Below are positions 16,152 through 25,570 of a stretch of DNA of 40,980 nucleotides, piece after piece. Location: NCBI GenBank assembly GCA_028819495.1, contig JAPPLI010000161.1, positions 1-40,980 of the forward strand, read 5' to 3'. The DNA comes from Gammaproteobacteria bacterium (lineage in GTDB: Bacteria > Pseudomonadota > Gammaproteobacteria > Eutrophobiales > Eutrophobiaceae). The notes below the pieces were generated by a model. It made no database searches, was not told the origin of the DNA, and worked only from the letters and a program-made list of their open reading frames with translations. The translations under genes were made by a program, and so were the position numbers. Every line of letters starts with the position of its first letter. The stretch's first letter is position 1.

Positions 16152-18731
16152 CTAATTATAGCGGTAACTCACGGCCAGACCGATTGTCCGGGGCCGGGTC
16201 ACGTACTCGTAAGCGCTCCTGTTGCCCGAAAACCCGGCCGGTGTGCCACCCGTGATACCCTCTTCGCTGAATAGATTGCGGCCGTAGATGCTCGCGCTCC
16301 ATTTACCGGCATCCAGAGTGACTGACGCGTTCCAGATAAAGAATGAATCCGGTTCAAAGTAGTTCCTGCCGTACAAGACGTCCCGGTTAAAAGTTGACTG
16401 TGATTTGCTCCGGAAGCTGGTGTCCACATGCCAGTTCAGAAACCAGTTGTTCATGAGTGGCTGTTCGAAATCCAATCCACCTGAGAAAGAGTGTTTTGGA
16501 ACATTAGGCAGGTTATCGCCGTCATATGCCGCTATGGAATCTTCGACGCTATTGGTGAATACCCCGCCAAAAGCCACGAGGTCTGTAATTACAAAATCTT
16601 CAGTTATCTCGGCATCCGTGTAGCTGTAGCCAAAATTGAAATGGAGTTGATCCGTTATCCTGCCGCCGGCTTCCAGTTCGATTCCTATGGAGCGGGCTTC
16701 TGACCCGTTGAACACTCCCAGTTGCCCTGCAGGGGTTGTTTCATCGAACTGGAAATTTTTCCAGTCTATGTAATAACCGGCCAGGGAGTAAGTCACGTTA
16801 TCCGCGAGTCTGCCCTTGATTCCGGCTTCGTAATTGGTTACCTCATCGGGGTCATAGGTGAGAAATTCCGGTAGAGAAGCGTAAAAACCGCCTGTGGGGA
16901 AGGGATTTGCCCCACCGCGACGGAATCCTTCCGCCCAGGTAAAATACACCATCATGGCATCGCTGATGTCATACGAGGTGTTGACCTTGAATAACTGGTC
17001 CTCAAAGTCGGAGCCGATCGGCCCGACTGCGACAGAGCCCAGTAAATCTTCACCGTCATTTGCGCAATATGGCCCACAGAACGGAGCTGTCTGAAGCAAC
17101 TGGGCTTCGAAATCCTGCCAGAATGCGCGCATCCCGCCGGTTACCTGCCACTGGTCGGTAATTCTGTAGGTAAGCTCCCCGAATACCGCGAAATTTTCAA
17201 ACGTAGTGTCAAAATCGACACCAAAAATCTTGTTCGGTAATTGCGGGTTGAAGCCGTATCCACCCAGAAATTCCTGGTCGAATTCATTGAACCCCGGAAA
17301 GTGTGCGTCGAGAAACCATTCGAAATCCGTGTCCTGGTAGTAGGCGCCGACAACAAAATCAACACGCTTGTCCCAATCGGAGGCCAGGCGCACTTCCTGG
17401 GAAAATCCATCCTTGCTGAGCACATCCCGGTCAAGACCCATGAGGCGGGGGTAGTATCCGTACAGGTAGGCAAGATTGATATTGTCAGGACTGGGAACGA
17501 TCTCATAAAACCCGTTATCGACACGAAGGTAATCGGTCTCCGTATCAAAATACGATGTCGCGGAAGTAAACGTAGCAAACCCGAAATTGAAATTAATCTC
17601 TGCCGACAGGACATCTGTCTCATCCTCGTAGGGTGATCGCGCAACCTTGTTATGCGCATAATCACCGTTGTTACCGGGGAACGTGGTCGCGCCGTCCGGG
17701 TATGCTCCACCGGGAATGCCGGCAACGTTTTCAAAGAAAGAACCGGGGAAATGCGGAACGCTGCTATCGCAGACACACCCCATAAAGTCCTGATTTACTC
17801 CCTGCAGGTCATCCTGGCTGCTTTCCTCGCGGTGATAGGAGAATAACGCTTCGAGGTTATCACTTGGTTGCCAGAGAACGGACACCCGGGCGTACCAGTT
17901 GTCGTAATCATTGGTATCTTTCCTGGGGTCGAGCACAAAGCCGCTGGCAAGATCATCCGCCACCCTTGGAGTCGGTCTGCCCGGAAAATCGCCGGGACTG
18001 CCGCCTCCGCCCTCGGTGGCAACCAGGCCGTTGCCGTCTATAAAACCGCCCAGCTCTTCATAACCGGCGGCTACACGCAACGCCATGCGGTCCGTAATCA
18101 ACGGCACATTGACAACGGCATCGAAACCGTAACTTACCTCATCGGATGCATCGGTAATGGAAATATCAGACGAGGCGTCCACGGTAAAGGCGCCAGCATC
18201 AGGACGGTTCGGGATAAATCGTATGGTCCCCCCCGCGGAACTGGAACCGTACAGGGTTCCCTGCGGGCCGCGCAGCACCTCAACACGTTCTATATCGTTG
18301 ATGGACATGGGAAAAAAGACTGGAGTTTCCCCCAGGTATGTAGATACCGTAGGATCCGAGAAGTGTGGAAAATCCTGCTGATTCGTACCTGACTGGGCAT
18401 TGAGCCCCCTCAGCACGAAGTTATTGTTCGCGCCGCGAACCCCCGGTCCCTGGTCGATGGTAAACAGTCCGGATACCAGGCGGGTCAGGTCGCTCAATGT
18501 CGCTGTTCTCGCCCTGCTGAGATCTTCTTCGCTGAATGCGGAAATGTTGTAAGGGATATCAAGAACCGTCTGCGCACGCCGTGTCGCGGTGACGATAATC
18601 TCCTCCACCTCCTGGGCTGGGGCTTGGGTTGCCGTCAGGATCCCGGCGGCCAGAGGTGTGAGGATAAACCGTGCGGATTCAGAGACGCGGGACCCCCTTC
18701 GGGAAGCGCGAGATTTCAATGGTTTTTTCAT
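16152..18731 (-). CDS. TonB-dependent outer-membrane receptor
   Basis: An 859-residue outer-membrane transporter. The ATG at 18731 follows AAGGGGGAATTG, so I prefer it to the upstream TTG. A signal peptide ends near ATQAPAQ, followed by the TonB box EEIIVTATRRAQ. The plug domain contains the motifs VRGANNNFVLRGLNAQ and IERVEVLRGPQGTLYGSSSA. The barrel ends with RPRTIGLAVSYRYN and an aromatic/polar C-terminus typical of barrels. Two cysteine pairs in probable extracellular loops (MGCVCDSS and FCGPYC) are unusual. Such receptors import siderophores, vitamins, glycans or other large molecules; here it probably brings in the island's substrate (inference). It is first in the leftward series and divergent from an MFS gene. 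Confidence 0.93.
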   Translation of the reverse strand: MKKPLKSRASRRGSRVSESARFILTPLAAGILTATQAPAQEVEEIIVTATRRAQTVLDIPYNISAFSEEDLSRARTATLSDLTRLVSGLFTIDQGPGVRGANNNFVLRGLNAQSGTNQQDFPHFSDPTVSTYLGETPVFFPMSINDIERVEVLRGPQGTLYGSSSAGGTIRFIPNRPDAGAFTVDASSDISITDASDEVSYGFDAVVNVPLITDRMALRVAAGYEELGGFIDGNGLVATEGGGGSPGDFPGRPTPRVADDLASGFVLDPRKDTNDYDNWYARVSVLWQPSDNLEALFSYHREESSQDDLQGVNQDFMGCVCDSSVPHFPGSFFENVAGIPGGAYPDGATTFPGNNGDYAHNKVARSPYEDETDVLSAEINFNFGFATFTSATSYFDTETDYLRVDNGFYEIVPSPDNINLAYLYGYYPRLMGLDRDVLSKDGFSQEVRLASDWDKRVDFVVGAYYQDTDFEWFLDAHFPGFNEFDQEFLGGYGFNPQLPNKIFGVDFDTTFENFAVFGELTYRITDQWQVTGGMRAFWQDFEAQLLQTAPFCGPYCANDGEDLLGSVAVGPIGSDFEDQLFKVNTSYDISDAMMVYFTWAEGFRRGGANPFPTGGFYASLPEFLTYDPDEVTNYEAGIKGRLADNVTYSLAGYYIDWKNFQFDETTPAGQLGVFNGSEARSIGIELEAGGRITDQLHFNFGYSYTDAEITEDFVITDLVAFGGVFTNSVEDSIAAYDGDNLPNVPKHSFSGGLDFEQPLMNNWFLNWHVDTSFRSKSQSTFNRDVLYGRNYFEPDSFFIWNASVTLDAGKWSASIYGRNLFSEEGITGGTPAGFSGNRSAYEYVTRPRTIGLAVSYRYN

Positions 18732-18820
18732 CAATTCCCCCTTAGATGGTGATTTCTTCAACGTTCCTTACAGGATAGCCGCCATGTGTACGCAATATAT
18801 GGAATCCGGAACACACGCAT

Positions 18821-18845
18821 CTACTACTTCAGTATAAATACTAAC
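18821..18845. promoter_or_regulatory. Island motif site A (TACTACT...TCAGTAT)
   Basis: The divergent region between the TonB receptor and MFS 1 contains CTACTACTTCAGTATAAAT, with TCAGTAT at 18829-18835. A similar TACTACT then TCAGTAT arrangement occurs at 22684-22699. The 7-mer is found in all four divergent intergenic regions of the island, so it may be a regulator site or part of a shared promoter. Confidence 0.4.
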
Positions 18846-18889
18846 ACCGAAAAACGAATTTCGCAAATTATCCGGGCAATTCGACTAGA

Positions 18890-20074
18890 ATGATAGCCAA
18901 ACTACCTCAAGGGCAAGTTTCACGCATGGGATATTCTCACTTACGATTGACGGCGGGCGTAGCCGCGGGCTACGTCGCGGGCTACGCCGGACCATACAGC
19001 TTTGTTGTTCTCGTCGGTCCGCTTATGGAGCGGTTTAACCTGACGGAGGCCGGAATTGGCGCGTTGTTCGGCGTTGAAATGCTGGCTCTTGCCATTGCTT
19101 CAGTCTGGTTTGCCGGAAAGGGAACTGTACTGAATATTCGACAGTTCTCACTTTTCGGTCTTTTGGCTATTGTCGCAGGATACCTGGTTGCTGTGGCTTC
19201 CATGCAGCTCTGGCAGTTTGCCCTTGCGCGTTTTATCATCGGGCTTGGCGAGGGGCTGGTGTTGGGTGCCGCAAACTCAGCGGGCGCAACGGCTTCCAAT
19301 TCAGAGCGCGTCTTCGGTGGAGCGCAACTGGCCATCAGTTCGGCCACGATGCTTCTCGTGAGCGCCATACCCCAATTGACGTTGCATTGGGATTATCACG
19401 CGGGAATGGGACTGGTCCTCGCAGTGGTTTTGCTCACGGGTATATTTCTGGGTTTTCTGCCTGAACGTGCGGTCTCGGAGCAACCTGACAACCGGGCTTC
19501 TTCAATCGACAGCCTCCCGCATTTGTCCTTGGGGACCCTCATCCTGCTGGCATTCCTGTTATTTTCCCTGGCAGACCTCAGTGTCTGGTTATTCAGCGAA
19601 CGCATGGGCGACCGGGTGGGCCTGTCACCCACAACCATCGGGCTGCTGCTCGGTGTCGGGACGGGAATCGGTCTCGCAGGTCCTGTCATCGCCATATTTG
19701 TACATGTCCGTTATGGCCGTATCCTGCCGTTCACTGCCGGACTTTTGCTGCTTGCAGGTTCCATGTTCGGGATTACCCACGCAGCCAACGCGCAGATTTA
19801 TATCGTCAGTCTGTTGCCCTTGAACCTGACTGTCCTGTTTCTCTATCCTTACTTCCTTGGCGCCCTGTCTGAAATCGACGCGTCGGGCACTTGGACTATC
19901 TTGTCCGCGCCCGTCGTATCGTTCGGCCTGGCAGTCGGACCGATCATTACCGGCGTATTGGCCGCAGAAAAAGGTTATGAAACAGTCGGATGGTTTGCCG
20001 GCATGCTGACCCTGACGGCGCTGGGCTTAATGCTGGTGGTATTGAGCCGGGAGGTATTCAGGAAGGCATCCTAA
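18890..20074 (+). CDS. MFS transporter (island copy 1)
   Basis: A 394-residue integral membrane protein with about 12 hydrophobic segments, for example AGYAGPYSFVVLVGPLMERF and FALARFIIGLGEGLVLGAAN. It belongs to the major facilitator superfamily. It shares with the other two MFS proteins of the window a central signature of the type FSERMGDRVGLSPTTIGLLLG at the start of the second half, indicating paralogy. An in-frame ATG 12 codons later (18926) is an alternative start. It is divergent from the TonB receptor and convergent with LLM 1 (9-base gap), suggesting it moves the imported compound across the inner membrane or exports a product. Substrate and direction are unknown. Confidence 0.85.
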   Translation: MIAKLPQGQVSRMGYSHLRLTAGVAAGYVAGYAGPYSFVVLVGPLMERFNLTEAGIGALFGVEMLALAIASVWFAGKGTVLNIRQFSLFGLLAIVAGYLVAVASMQLWQFALARFIIGLGEGLVLGAANSAGATASNSERVFGGAQLAISSATMLLVSAIPQLTLHWDYHAGMGLVLAVVLLTGIFLGFLPERAVSEQPDNRASSIDSLPHLSLGTLILLAFLLFSLADLSVWLFSERMGDRVGLSPTTIGLLLGVGTGIGLAGPVIAIFVHVRYGRILPFTAGLLLLAGSMFGITHAANAQIYIVSLLPLNLTVLFLYPYFLGALSEIDASGTWTILSAPVVSFGLAVGPIITGVLAAEKGYETVGWFAGMLTLTALGLMLVVLSREVFRKAS

Positions 20075-20083
20075 AGTGAGTGA

Positions 20084-21088
20084 CTATAAGGGTTTTAATT
20101 GTGGCATCACCTGCCCGGCAAACATTCGTAGCCCCTCCATGGTCCGCTCGTAGGAATTTTCCCCGATCGTGTCGGGACAGATCACGAGTTCCGTTACGCC
20201 AATATCGACTGTGCGTTTGCGCAATGCCGCTGCACAGGCGGTGACAGGACCCACGTAAGAGAGCACGAACCCCTTGTGTTCCCGTTTGAGTTCGTCGGGG
20301 TCATAGTTGATCTGCGCGGCCCGTTCTTCAAGTACGTTATCCAGTTTATCGGGTCCGACTTCACTCTCCGTAAACAGAATGGCGCTGAGACGGCCTTTTT
20401 TTATCTCGTCGTAATTCCGGCCTAAATCTTCGCAATAGGTTTTCAGTGTATTTATCGCCTCCACTACCTTTTCATCATCCGTACCGAGGAGATTTACCCG
20501 GTCGGCAAATTCTGCCGCCAGTCGGGTGAGGTATCTTTTGCTCTTGAATGCGATCTGGAGTTCCGGGCCGGACCGGCGCACCGGTTTGGGGAAATTGACC
20601 AGGTTACTTACGGAATAGTACTTGCCTTCGAAGCTGGTGCGCTCCTCGGTCCAAAGGGAATTCAATATTCGAACCTCCTCCTCCAGTTTGTCCGCACGTT
20701 CGGTTGCGCTCAGATAGGGTTCCCCCACCGCCCGGGTCTGGTCGGGGGCATTGCCGGCGCCCATGCTGACGGTCAATCGGCCTTCACTGATAATATCCAC
20801 AAGCGTTGTGATCTTGGCAAACAGCGCCGGATGGCGCCGGCCGCAAGGTGAGACCAGTGGTCCGATGCGCATGCGCTGTGTGGTCTCAGCCATCGCGGGC
20901 AGGACCGTCCAGGGGTCGTAAACTTCTACCCGGGCCTGGGCGTTGGCAGGGTCATCGTCAAAATAATGGGGAAACAAATCGTCTCCCATATAACAGGCGT
21001 CGTAACCCAGTTCCTCGATTTCCTGCCACCCGGCCCGGAGCTGCTCATAGTTCCAGCCCCAGCCCACCATCAGCGTTGATATTTCCAT
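20084..21088 (-). CDS. LLM-class flavin-dependent oxidoreductase (copy 1)
   Basis: A 334-residue luciferase-like TIM-barrel flavoprotein (FMN or F420 dependent). Family features are the N-terminal strand and helix with GWQEIEELGYDACYMGDD, the segment MRIGPLVSPCGRRHPALFAK, and DIISEGRLTVSMGAGNAPDQ followed by ERADKLEEEVRILNSLWTEE. It is clearly paralogous to the protein at 25571, sharing GPLVSP, RRHPA, GRL and AAEFAD. Substrates of this family range from alkanesulfonates to aminoacids and xenobiotics, so none can be named. It is divergent from the Lrp-type regulator, with an intergenic region of roughly 115-140 bases depending on the regulator start. Confidence 0.88.
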   Translation of the reverse strand: MEISTLMVGWGWNYEQLRAGWQEIEELGYDACYMGDDLFPHYFDDDPANAQARVEVYDPWTVLPAMAETTQRMRIGPLVSPCGRRHPALFAKITTLVDIISEGRLTVSMGAGNAPDQTRAVGEPYLSATERADKLEEEVRILNSLWTEERTSFEGKYYSVSNLVNFPKPVRRSGPELQIAFKSKRYLTRLAAEFADRVNLLGTDDEKVVEAINTLKTYCEDLGRNYDEIKKGRLSAILFTESEVGPDKLDNVLEERAAQINYDPDELKREHKGFVLSYVGPVTACAAALRKRTVDIGVTELVICPDTIGENSYERTMEGLRMFAGQVMPQLKPL

Positions 21089-21177
21089 CAGACTTTCAAC
21101 TGTTGTATTCCAATCGATTTAACGATAATAGTAGTTTATTCCGCATTTCACTACGAATTCAGTCGGAGCGCTAAGCT

Positions 21178-21200
21178 ATAATATCAGTATCTTAAATCGA
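21178..21200. promoter_or_regulatory. Island motif site B (ATATCAGTATCTTAAATCGA)
   Basis: TCAGTAT at 21184-21190 is followed by CTTAAATCGA, resembling site C (TCAGTATTTAATC). It lies directly before the regulator gene, where an autoregulatory site is expected for Lrp/AsnC proteins. A second TAGTAG-type element is at about 21128-21134. Confidence 0.4.
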
Positions 21201-21203
21201 AAG

Positions 21204-21710
21204 GTGGAGAGTTGTACGCCGAAAAATATGAAACGCGCCAGGAAATCTGCTGAAAACCTTCATGGTCTGCTCGATAATTATGACATAGGCATCATCACTG
21301 AATTACGCAATGACGGGCGTATGCCGTACCGTGCCATTGCCGAGATAGTGGGATTGTCGGAAGCCGCGGTCAGGCAGCGGGTGAACCGGCTGGTGAAGGA
21401 CAAGGTGTGCCAGATCACCGCAGTCATGGACCCCAAGGCGCTGGGTTTGAACGCGGTGGCATCGGTGGGCATGAAAGTCGATGGCGATTTTGTTGAGATC
21501 GCCGACCGGCTTGCAGCCATAAAACAGGTTGAATATGTCATCCTGACGGCCGGGTTGTTTGACCTGATGGCCGAACTGGTCTGCAGGGATTACGATGAAC
21601 TGTTATCCGTGTTACGCCAGATAAGGAGCATTCCGGAAATAAAGTCAACGGAACTTAATCTTATCCTGGAAACCCGTAAACTGGTGTATAACAGACCATC
21701 ATTACAATAG
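21204..21710 (+). CDS. Lrp/AsnC-family transcriptional regulator
   Basis: A 168-residue (or 160-residue) regulator. The N-terminal winged helix-turn-helix reads LDNYDIGIITELRNDGRMPY then RAIAEIVGLSEAAVRQRVNR. It is followed by the RAM-type ligand-binding domain (about 75-155) with SVGMKVDGDFVEIADRLAAI and ELNLILETRKLVY. The start may be the GTG at 21204 or the ATG at 21228; neither has an ideal ribosome-binding site. Lrp proteins commonly sense amino acids or related metabolites and control neighbouring genes. This is the only transcription factor inside the island, so it is the best candidate to control it. Confidence 0.88.
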   Translation: MESCTPKNMKRARKSAENLHGLLDNYDIGIITELRNDGRMPYRAIAEIVGLSEAAVRQRVNRLVKDKVCQITAVMDPKALGLNAVASVGMKVDGDFVEIADRLAAIKQVEYVILTAGLFDLMAELVCRDYDELLSVLRQIRSIPEIKSTELNLILETRKLVYNRPSLQ

Positions 21711-21808
21711 CTGAAGAAGCACTAAGTAAGCAGGTTTCGATGCGCTGGCAATGGCGATGGCCCCAGCTTGGTATCGGTCCCGGTCAAACTGTTGTTTTAT
21801 GGCTGGGA

Positions 21809-22627
21809 TCAGGTGCTGCCGTCACGCCAGGATTCCAGGTACTTCCTTGCAATTTCCAGCAACCGGGGTTTATCGAAGCTTCTCTCATGCCCCCCATGCA
21901 CGGTACGGACCGGCAGTCTTTTCAGGCGCTCCATCGTGTCGATATAGTCATCGATGTTTGCTTCCGGCAGATTGGCCAGCAACGGCCCGTCATAAATAGC
22001 ATCCCCGGAAAAAAGGATACCTGTTTCAGCTTCCCATAGCCCGATGCTGCCCGGTGTGTGACCGGGCAAATGCAATACTTCGAAGGCGCGGTCACCAAGA
22101 TCTATCACATCCCCTTCCTGGAGGATCCACGTCGCCGGCGCAGCCTGTATTTGATGATGGTGCGGTTCAAAGCCGGCATAAGGCAACGCCTTGATAAGAT
22201 CTTCATCCGGCGTATATCCGGCATCAATAATATTACTCGCCAGTTCCCCGAACTCGGACAGAAATAATGGCGCCGGTTCAGGCATGTTCATCAGTTCGAC
22301 CTCGGCTTCATGCACTGCGCGCACTTCAAACTCATGGTGGTTGCCGATGTGGTCATAATGGGTATGTGTGGCTACCGCAATGATCCGCGACTCCAACAGG
22401 TCTCGGGCCGCTTCTTTCAGGCTGGACACCCCCAGGCCGGTATCGATCAACAGGTCCCGATCTCTCCCCTTGACGTGCCAGATGTTACAGCGGATTAAAC
22501 GGTCCACATGAGGTTCGGTGAGCAGGGTGACCCCATCACTCAATGTGGTGGCGCTGTACCACCGCTCCGCAATGGGTAGCTCCTGCAGCCTCATCCCCGG
22601 CCTTTCAATCGTATCAATATTATTCAC
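21809..22627 (-). CDS. Metallo-beta-lactamase-fold hydrolase
   Basis: A 272-residue protein with the complete MBL metal-binding set: THTHYDHIGNHHEF (HxHxDH, about 88-101), HLPGHTPGSIGLW (His, about 188), GDAIYD (Asp, about 210), and a late His in VHGGHERSF. It should bind two zinc or similar ions and hydrolyse an ester, lactone, thioester or phosphoester. The GTG start at 22627 has no visible ribosome-binding site; the ATG at 22594, preceded by GAAAGGCCGGGG, is at least as likely. It is convergent with the regulator (98 bases, no feature seen) and divergent from sulfotransferase 2. Confidence 0.88.
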   Translation of the reverse strand: MNNIDTIERPGMRLQELPIAERWYSATTLSDGVTLLTEPHVDRLIRCNIWHVKGRDRDLLIDTGLGVSSLKEAARDLLESRIIAVATHTHYDHIGNHHEFEVRAVHEAEVELMNMPEPAPLFLSEFGELASNIIDAGYTPDEDLIKALPYAGFEPHHHQIQAAPATWILQEGDVIDLGDRAFEVLHLPGHTPGSIGLWEAETGILFSGDAIYDGPLLANLPEANIDDYIDTMERLKRLPVRTVHGGHERSFDKPRLLEIARKYLESWRDGST

Positions 22628-22660
22628 TATTTAAGTCGTTTATATGATATACAGTCACGC

Positions 22661-22705
22661 ATACAGTATAATGTAAACATAATACTACTAAATCAGTATT
22701 TAATC
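22661..22705. promoter_or_regulatory. Island motif site C (ATACAGTATAAT and TACTACTAAATCAGTATTT)
   Basis: Two related elements lie 20 bp apart in the divergent MBL/sulfotransferase 2 region. One is ATACAGTATAATG at 22661-22673, which includes a good -10-like TATAAT. The other is AATACTACTAAATCAGTATT from 22681, with TCAGTAT at 22693-22699. The second matches site A most closely. Confidence 0.4.
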
Positions 22706-22802
22706 ATGCAGCAGGACTTCCTTTCCCTGAAGTTTCACAGCGCTATCCCGGCCGGATAATGTCAACCGGTACGCTTGATACCGAAAATAACGAATAGTCA
22801 GC

Positions 22803-24404
22803 ATGCCCTCACAGACGGTCAGAAATGATTTGAATGACATGCTTGACCAGGCTGAAACCCTGCTGTCCAAAGGAAGACTGCAGGAAGCCGTAAATATTGC
22901 AAATCACGCACTCAGGAACTACAGGCGTGACCCGCGCGTCTGGTCGTTATTCAGTAAGATAAACCTGGCACAGCGCAATTACGACAATGCGGTAGAAAAT
23001 GCAAGAAAAGTAATTGAACTTGCCCCGGGAAATATCCAGTCCTACCTGCTGCTGGCCAGAGTTTATATCAGCGCCGGCAAAAACTCGCAATCCATAGCGC
23101 AAATTGAAAAGGCGGCCTCGTTTGACCCGGAGCAGGCATCGTTGAACGATGTTATCGGCACCCTGTATTCCCTCTGTGATGAAACGGATAAAGCGCTGAT
23201 ATACAGCCGGCGCGCGGTGGATAAGGAACCGGACAATACGTTCTATCGTACAAACCTGGCCCTGATACAGCGCATGACCGGCGATATGGGAGGAGCCGAA
23301 GCAAATTTCAACCAGGTCATCAAATCGGACCCCCATAACTACCAGACCTATTACGCCCGCGCCGACCTGAAAACCTGGTCGGAGGAAAATAACCATATCG
23401 CGCAAATGAAGGATTTACTGCTATCCGGCGTAACTAACTGGCGCGGTGAGGTTTCATTGCGGTTTGCCATTGCCAAGGAATGCGAGGATATCGGGAGTTA
23501 TGCCGAGCAATTCAGGTTTATCAAATCCGCCTGTGACCTGCAACGGCGCCATACCCGCTATGACGTATCCGATGATATCGGGGCGATCGATCGCATTATC
23601 GAGGTATACACAAAAGGCACTTTGGCAAAAATGGATCCCGGCTACGTATCCGCTGAACCGATTTTTGTCCTGGGACTACCCAGAACCGGCACCTCGCTGG
23701 TGGACAGGATCATCGGAAATCACAGCAAGGTATATTCAGCAGGCGAACTGAATAACTTCAGCTCGGTCCTGGTAAAGGCAATACAGGAAAAATCAGGATC
23801 CGCAAAAATGAAAATGACGGAGATGATCGACAGATCGGTTGAAACGGATGCCGCTGAACTTGGAAAGAACTATATTGAAAGTACGAGGCCGAAGACAGGC
23901 CATACGCCACATTTTATCGATAAATTACCCCTGAACTATCTGTATTGCGGGATTATTCATGCTGCATTGCCAAACGCAAAAATCGTAGTGCTGGAGCGGG
24001 ATCCTCTCGATGCATGCTTTGCAATCTACAAAACCATGTTCATCGGCATTTACCCGTTTTCCTATGATCTGGAGGAACTCGGCAGGTACTACCTCGCCTA
24101 TCGGCGCCTGGTGAACCACTGGCGGGAAGTGCTGGGAGGTGCGCTGTATTGCGTGGCCTATGAGGATATTGTTGAGAATACGGAAGCGGAAGTGAGGAAA
24201 TTACTGGAATATTGCGACCTGGAGTGGGAGTCGCAATGTATCGAATTTTACAAGAACCCTGCTCCGGCCACCACGGCCAGTGCGGTACAGGTCAGGCAGC
24301 CGATTTACCAGTCATCCGTGGGAAAATGGAAACACTACAGGGAAGAACTGGGAGCATTAATCAACATCTTTGAACAAAACGGCATAACGAATGGCGACCG
24401 GTAG
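22803..24404 (+). CDS. TPR-repeat sulfotransferase (copy 2), altered PAPS site
   Basis: A 533-residue paralogue of the gene at 12502, with N-terminal TPR-like repeats (about 10-245) and a C-terminal sulfotransferase domain. The 5'-phosphosulfate loop FVLGLPRTGTSLVDRIIG (288-305) is intact. The 3'-phosphate motif reads ERDPLDACFA: Arg399 is kept, but the usual Ser eight residues later is Ala407. FIDKLPLNYLYCG matches the family. It may bind PAPS less tightly or have changed function. It is the first gene of a rightward operon (sulfotransferase, MFS, LLM, Rieske-fold) and overlaps the MFS gene by 14 bases. Confidence 0.87.
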   Translation: MPSQTVRNDLNDMLDQAETLLSKGRLQEAVNIANHALRNYRRDPRVWSLFSKINLAQRNYDNAVENARKVIELAPGNIQSYLLLARVYISAGKNSQSIAQIEKAASFDPEQASLNDVIGTLYSLCDETDKALIYSRRAVDKEPDNTFYRTNLALIQRMTGDMGGAEANFNQVIKSDPHNYQTYYARADLKTWSEENNHIAQMKDLLLSGVTNWRGEVSLRFAIAKECEDIGSYAEQFRFIKSACDLQRRHTRYDVSDDIGAIDRIIEVYTKGTLAKMDPGYVSAEPIFVLGLPRTGTSLVDRIIGNHSKVYSAGELNNFSSVLVKAIQEKSGSAKMKMTEMIDRSVETDAAELGKNYIESTRPKTGHTPHFIDKLPLNYLYCGIIHAALPNAKIVVLERDPLDACFAIYKTMFIGIYPFSYDLEELGRYYLAYRRLVNHWREVLGGALYCVAYEDIVENTEAEVRKLLEYCDLEWESQCIEFYKNPAPATTASAVQVRQPIYQSSVGKWKHYREELGALINIFEQNGITNGDR

Positions 24405-25557
24405 CCCTGACCTGCGATATTCGCTGGAAGCCCTGGCCGGCTTTCTCATCGGCAATATGACCATTTTCAGTTCGCCGCTTTATATCGGCGCACTGATAGA
24501 CGGACTGGGAGCCGATGAGAGCCAGGCCGGCCTGATATGCAGTCTCGAAATAGGCGCCGTAGCCGTGAGTTGCGTGCTGTTTTCAGGCTGGCTTGACAAA
24601 CTGCCACTCCGAAGGCTCGGTATCGCGGGCGTGTGCGTGGCTGCAACAGGCAACCTGCTCAGCCTTTCACAGGATGCCCTGGTCTATCTTTCAATGCTTC
24701 GTATTTTTTGCGGTATTGGTTCGGGTATGTGCCTGGCAGCTTGCAGCGCGGTAATCAGCCGGGCGTCCGACCCTGACCGGGTTGCCGGTATCGTAGTAGG
24801 GTTAAATACCGTGCTCATGGTAATGGTGATCGCGGCTATCGGCTTCATGAAGCAACGGTTCATGTTTGACGGCGTGACAGGCATTTACCTGCTTGTCCTG
24901 CTGCTGGCTTTTTTCCCGTTACTGATGCTGCCGGGAACGGCAACTGAAACAGAGGCTCATGCGCCGTCAAGGGAACAATTCGATAGCCGTAGCATCTTCC
25001 GGCTCGGAGTGTTCGGCGTTGGTCTCCTGTTTATCTATTGCGTCGTAGAGGGTTCAATCTGGTCCTTCAGCGAACGAAGTGGAGTCAACCTGGGATTGAC
25101 CGATGCGCGCATCGGTTTGCTTCTCGCGGCGGCCCAGGTCGCCGGTTTGTGTGGCGCCGCAGTGTCTGCCGCAGCCGGGCAGCGAATCAGGCGGGACATA
25201 CCGCTTGTGACAGGCAGCATCCTCATGGGCATAGCGGGTTACCTGCTGTATAACACCGGCCAGACATGGATATACGAACTGAGTATTCTGGGCTTCTCCT
25301 TCGCTTTTTTTCTGGGATTTCCCTATCTCATCGGTGGCTGTGCAATGCTTGACGGCGAAGGGCGCTGGGCGGCCAGGGCAACAGGCATCAACCTGATGGG
25401 CGCGGCAACGGCGCCATTTCTGGCCGGCACTATCATTACCGCCTCCGGTTATGGTGAACTGGGCCGGTTCATAATAATCATGGCGCTCATCTGCGCTGCC
25501 GGCGGCCTGGGGTTTGCCGCCGCATTGCAACGCCTTCACAAATTTGCACATATATAA
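24391..25557 (+). CDS. MFS transporter (island copy 2)
   Basis: A 388-residue membrane protein with about 12 hydrophobic segments. The N-terminal region SSPLYIGALIDGLGADESQA closely parallels that of MFS 3 (TTPFQIGALMDGLNLGEAAA). Midway it carries the shared signature WSFSERSGVNLGLTDARIGL. It overlaps the preceding sulfotransferase by 14 bases and is followed by the LLM gene after 13 bases, so it belongs to one operon. The substrate and direction of transport are unknown; pairing with sulfotransferase and oxidoreductase genes suggests movement of the pathway compound. Confidence 0.85.
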   Translation: MATGSPDLRYSLEALAGFLIGNMTIFSSPLYIGALIDGLGADESQAGLICSLEIGAVAVSCVLFSGWLDKLPLRRLGIAGVCVAATGNLLSLSQDALVYLSMLRIFCGIGSGMCLAACSAVISRASDPDRVAGIVVGLNTVLMVMVIAAIGFMKQRFMFDGVTGIYLLVLLLAFFPLLMLPGTATETEAHAPSREQFDSRSIFRLGVFGVGLLFIYCVVEGSIWSFSERSGVNLGLTDARIGLLLAAAQVAGLCGAAVSAAAGQRIRRDIPLVTGSILMGIAGYLLYNTGQTWIYELSILGFSFAFFLGFPYLIGGCAMLDGEGRWAARATGINLMGAATAPFLAGTIITASGYGELGRFIIIMALICAAGGLGFAAALQRLHKFAHI

Positions 25558-25570
25558 AGAGGAACGGCAA

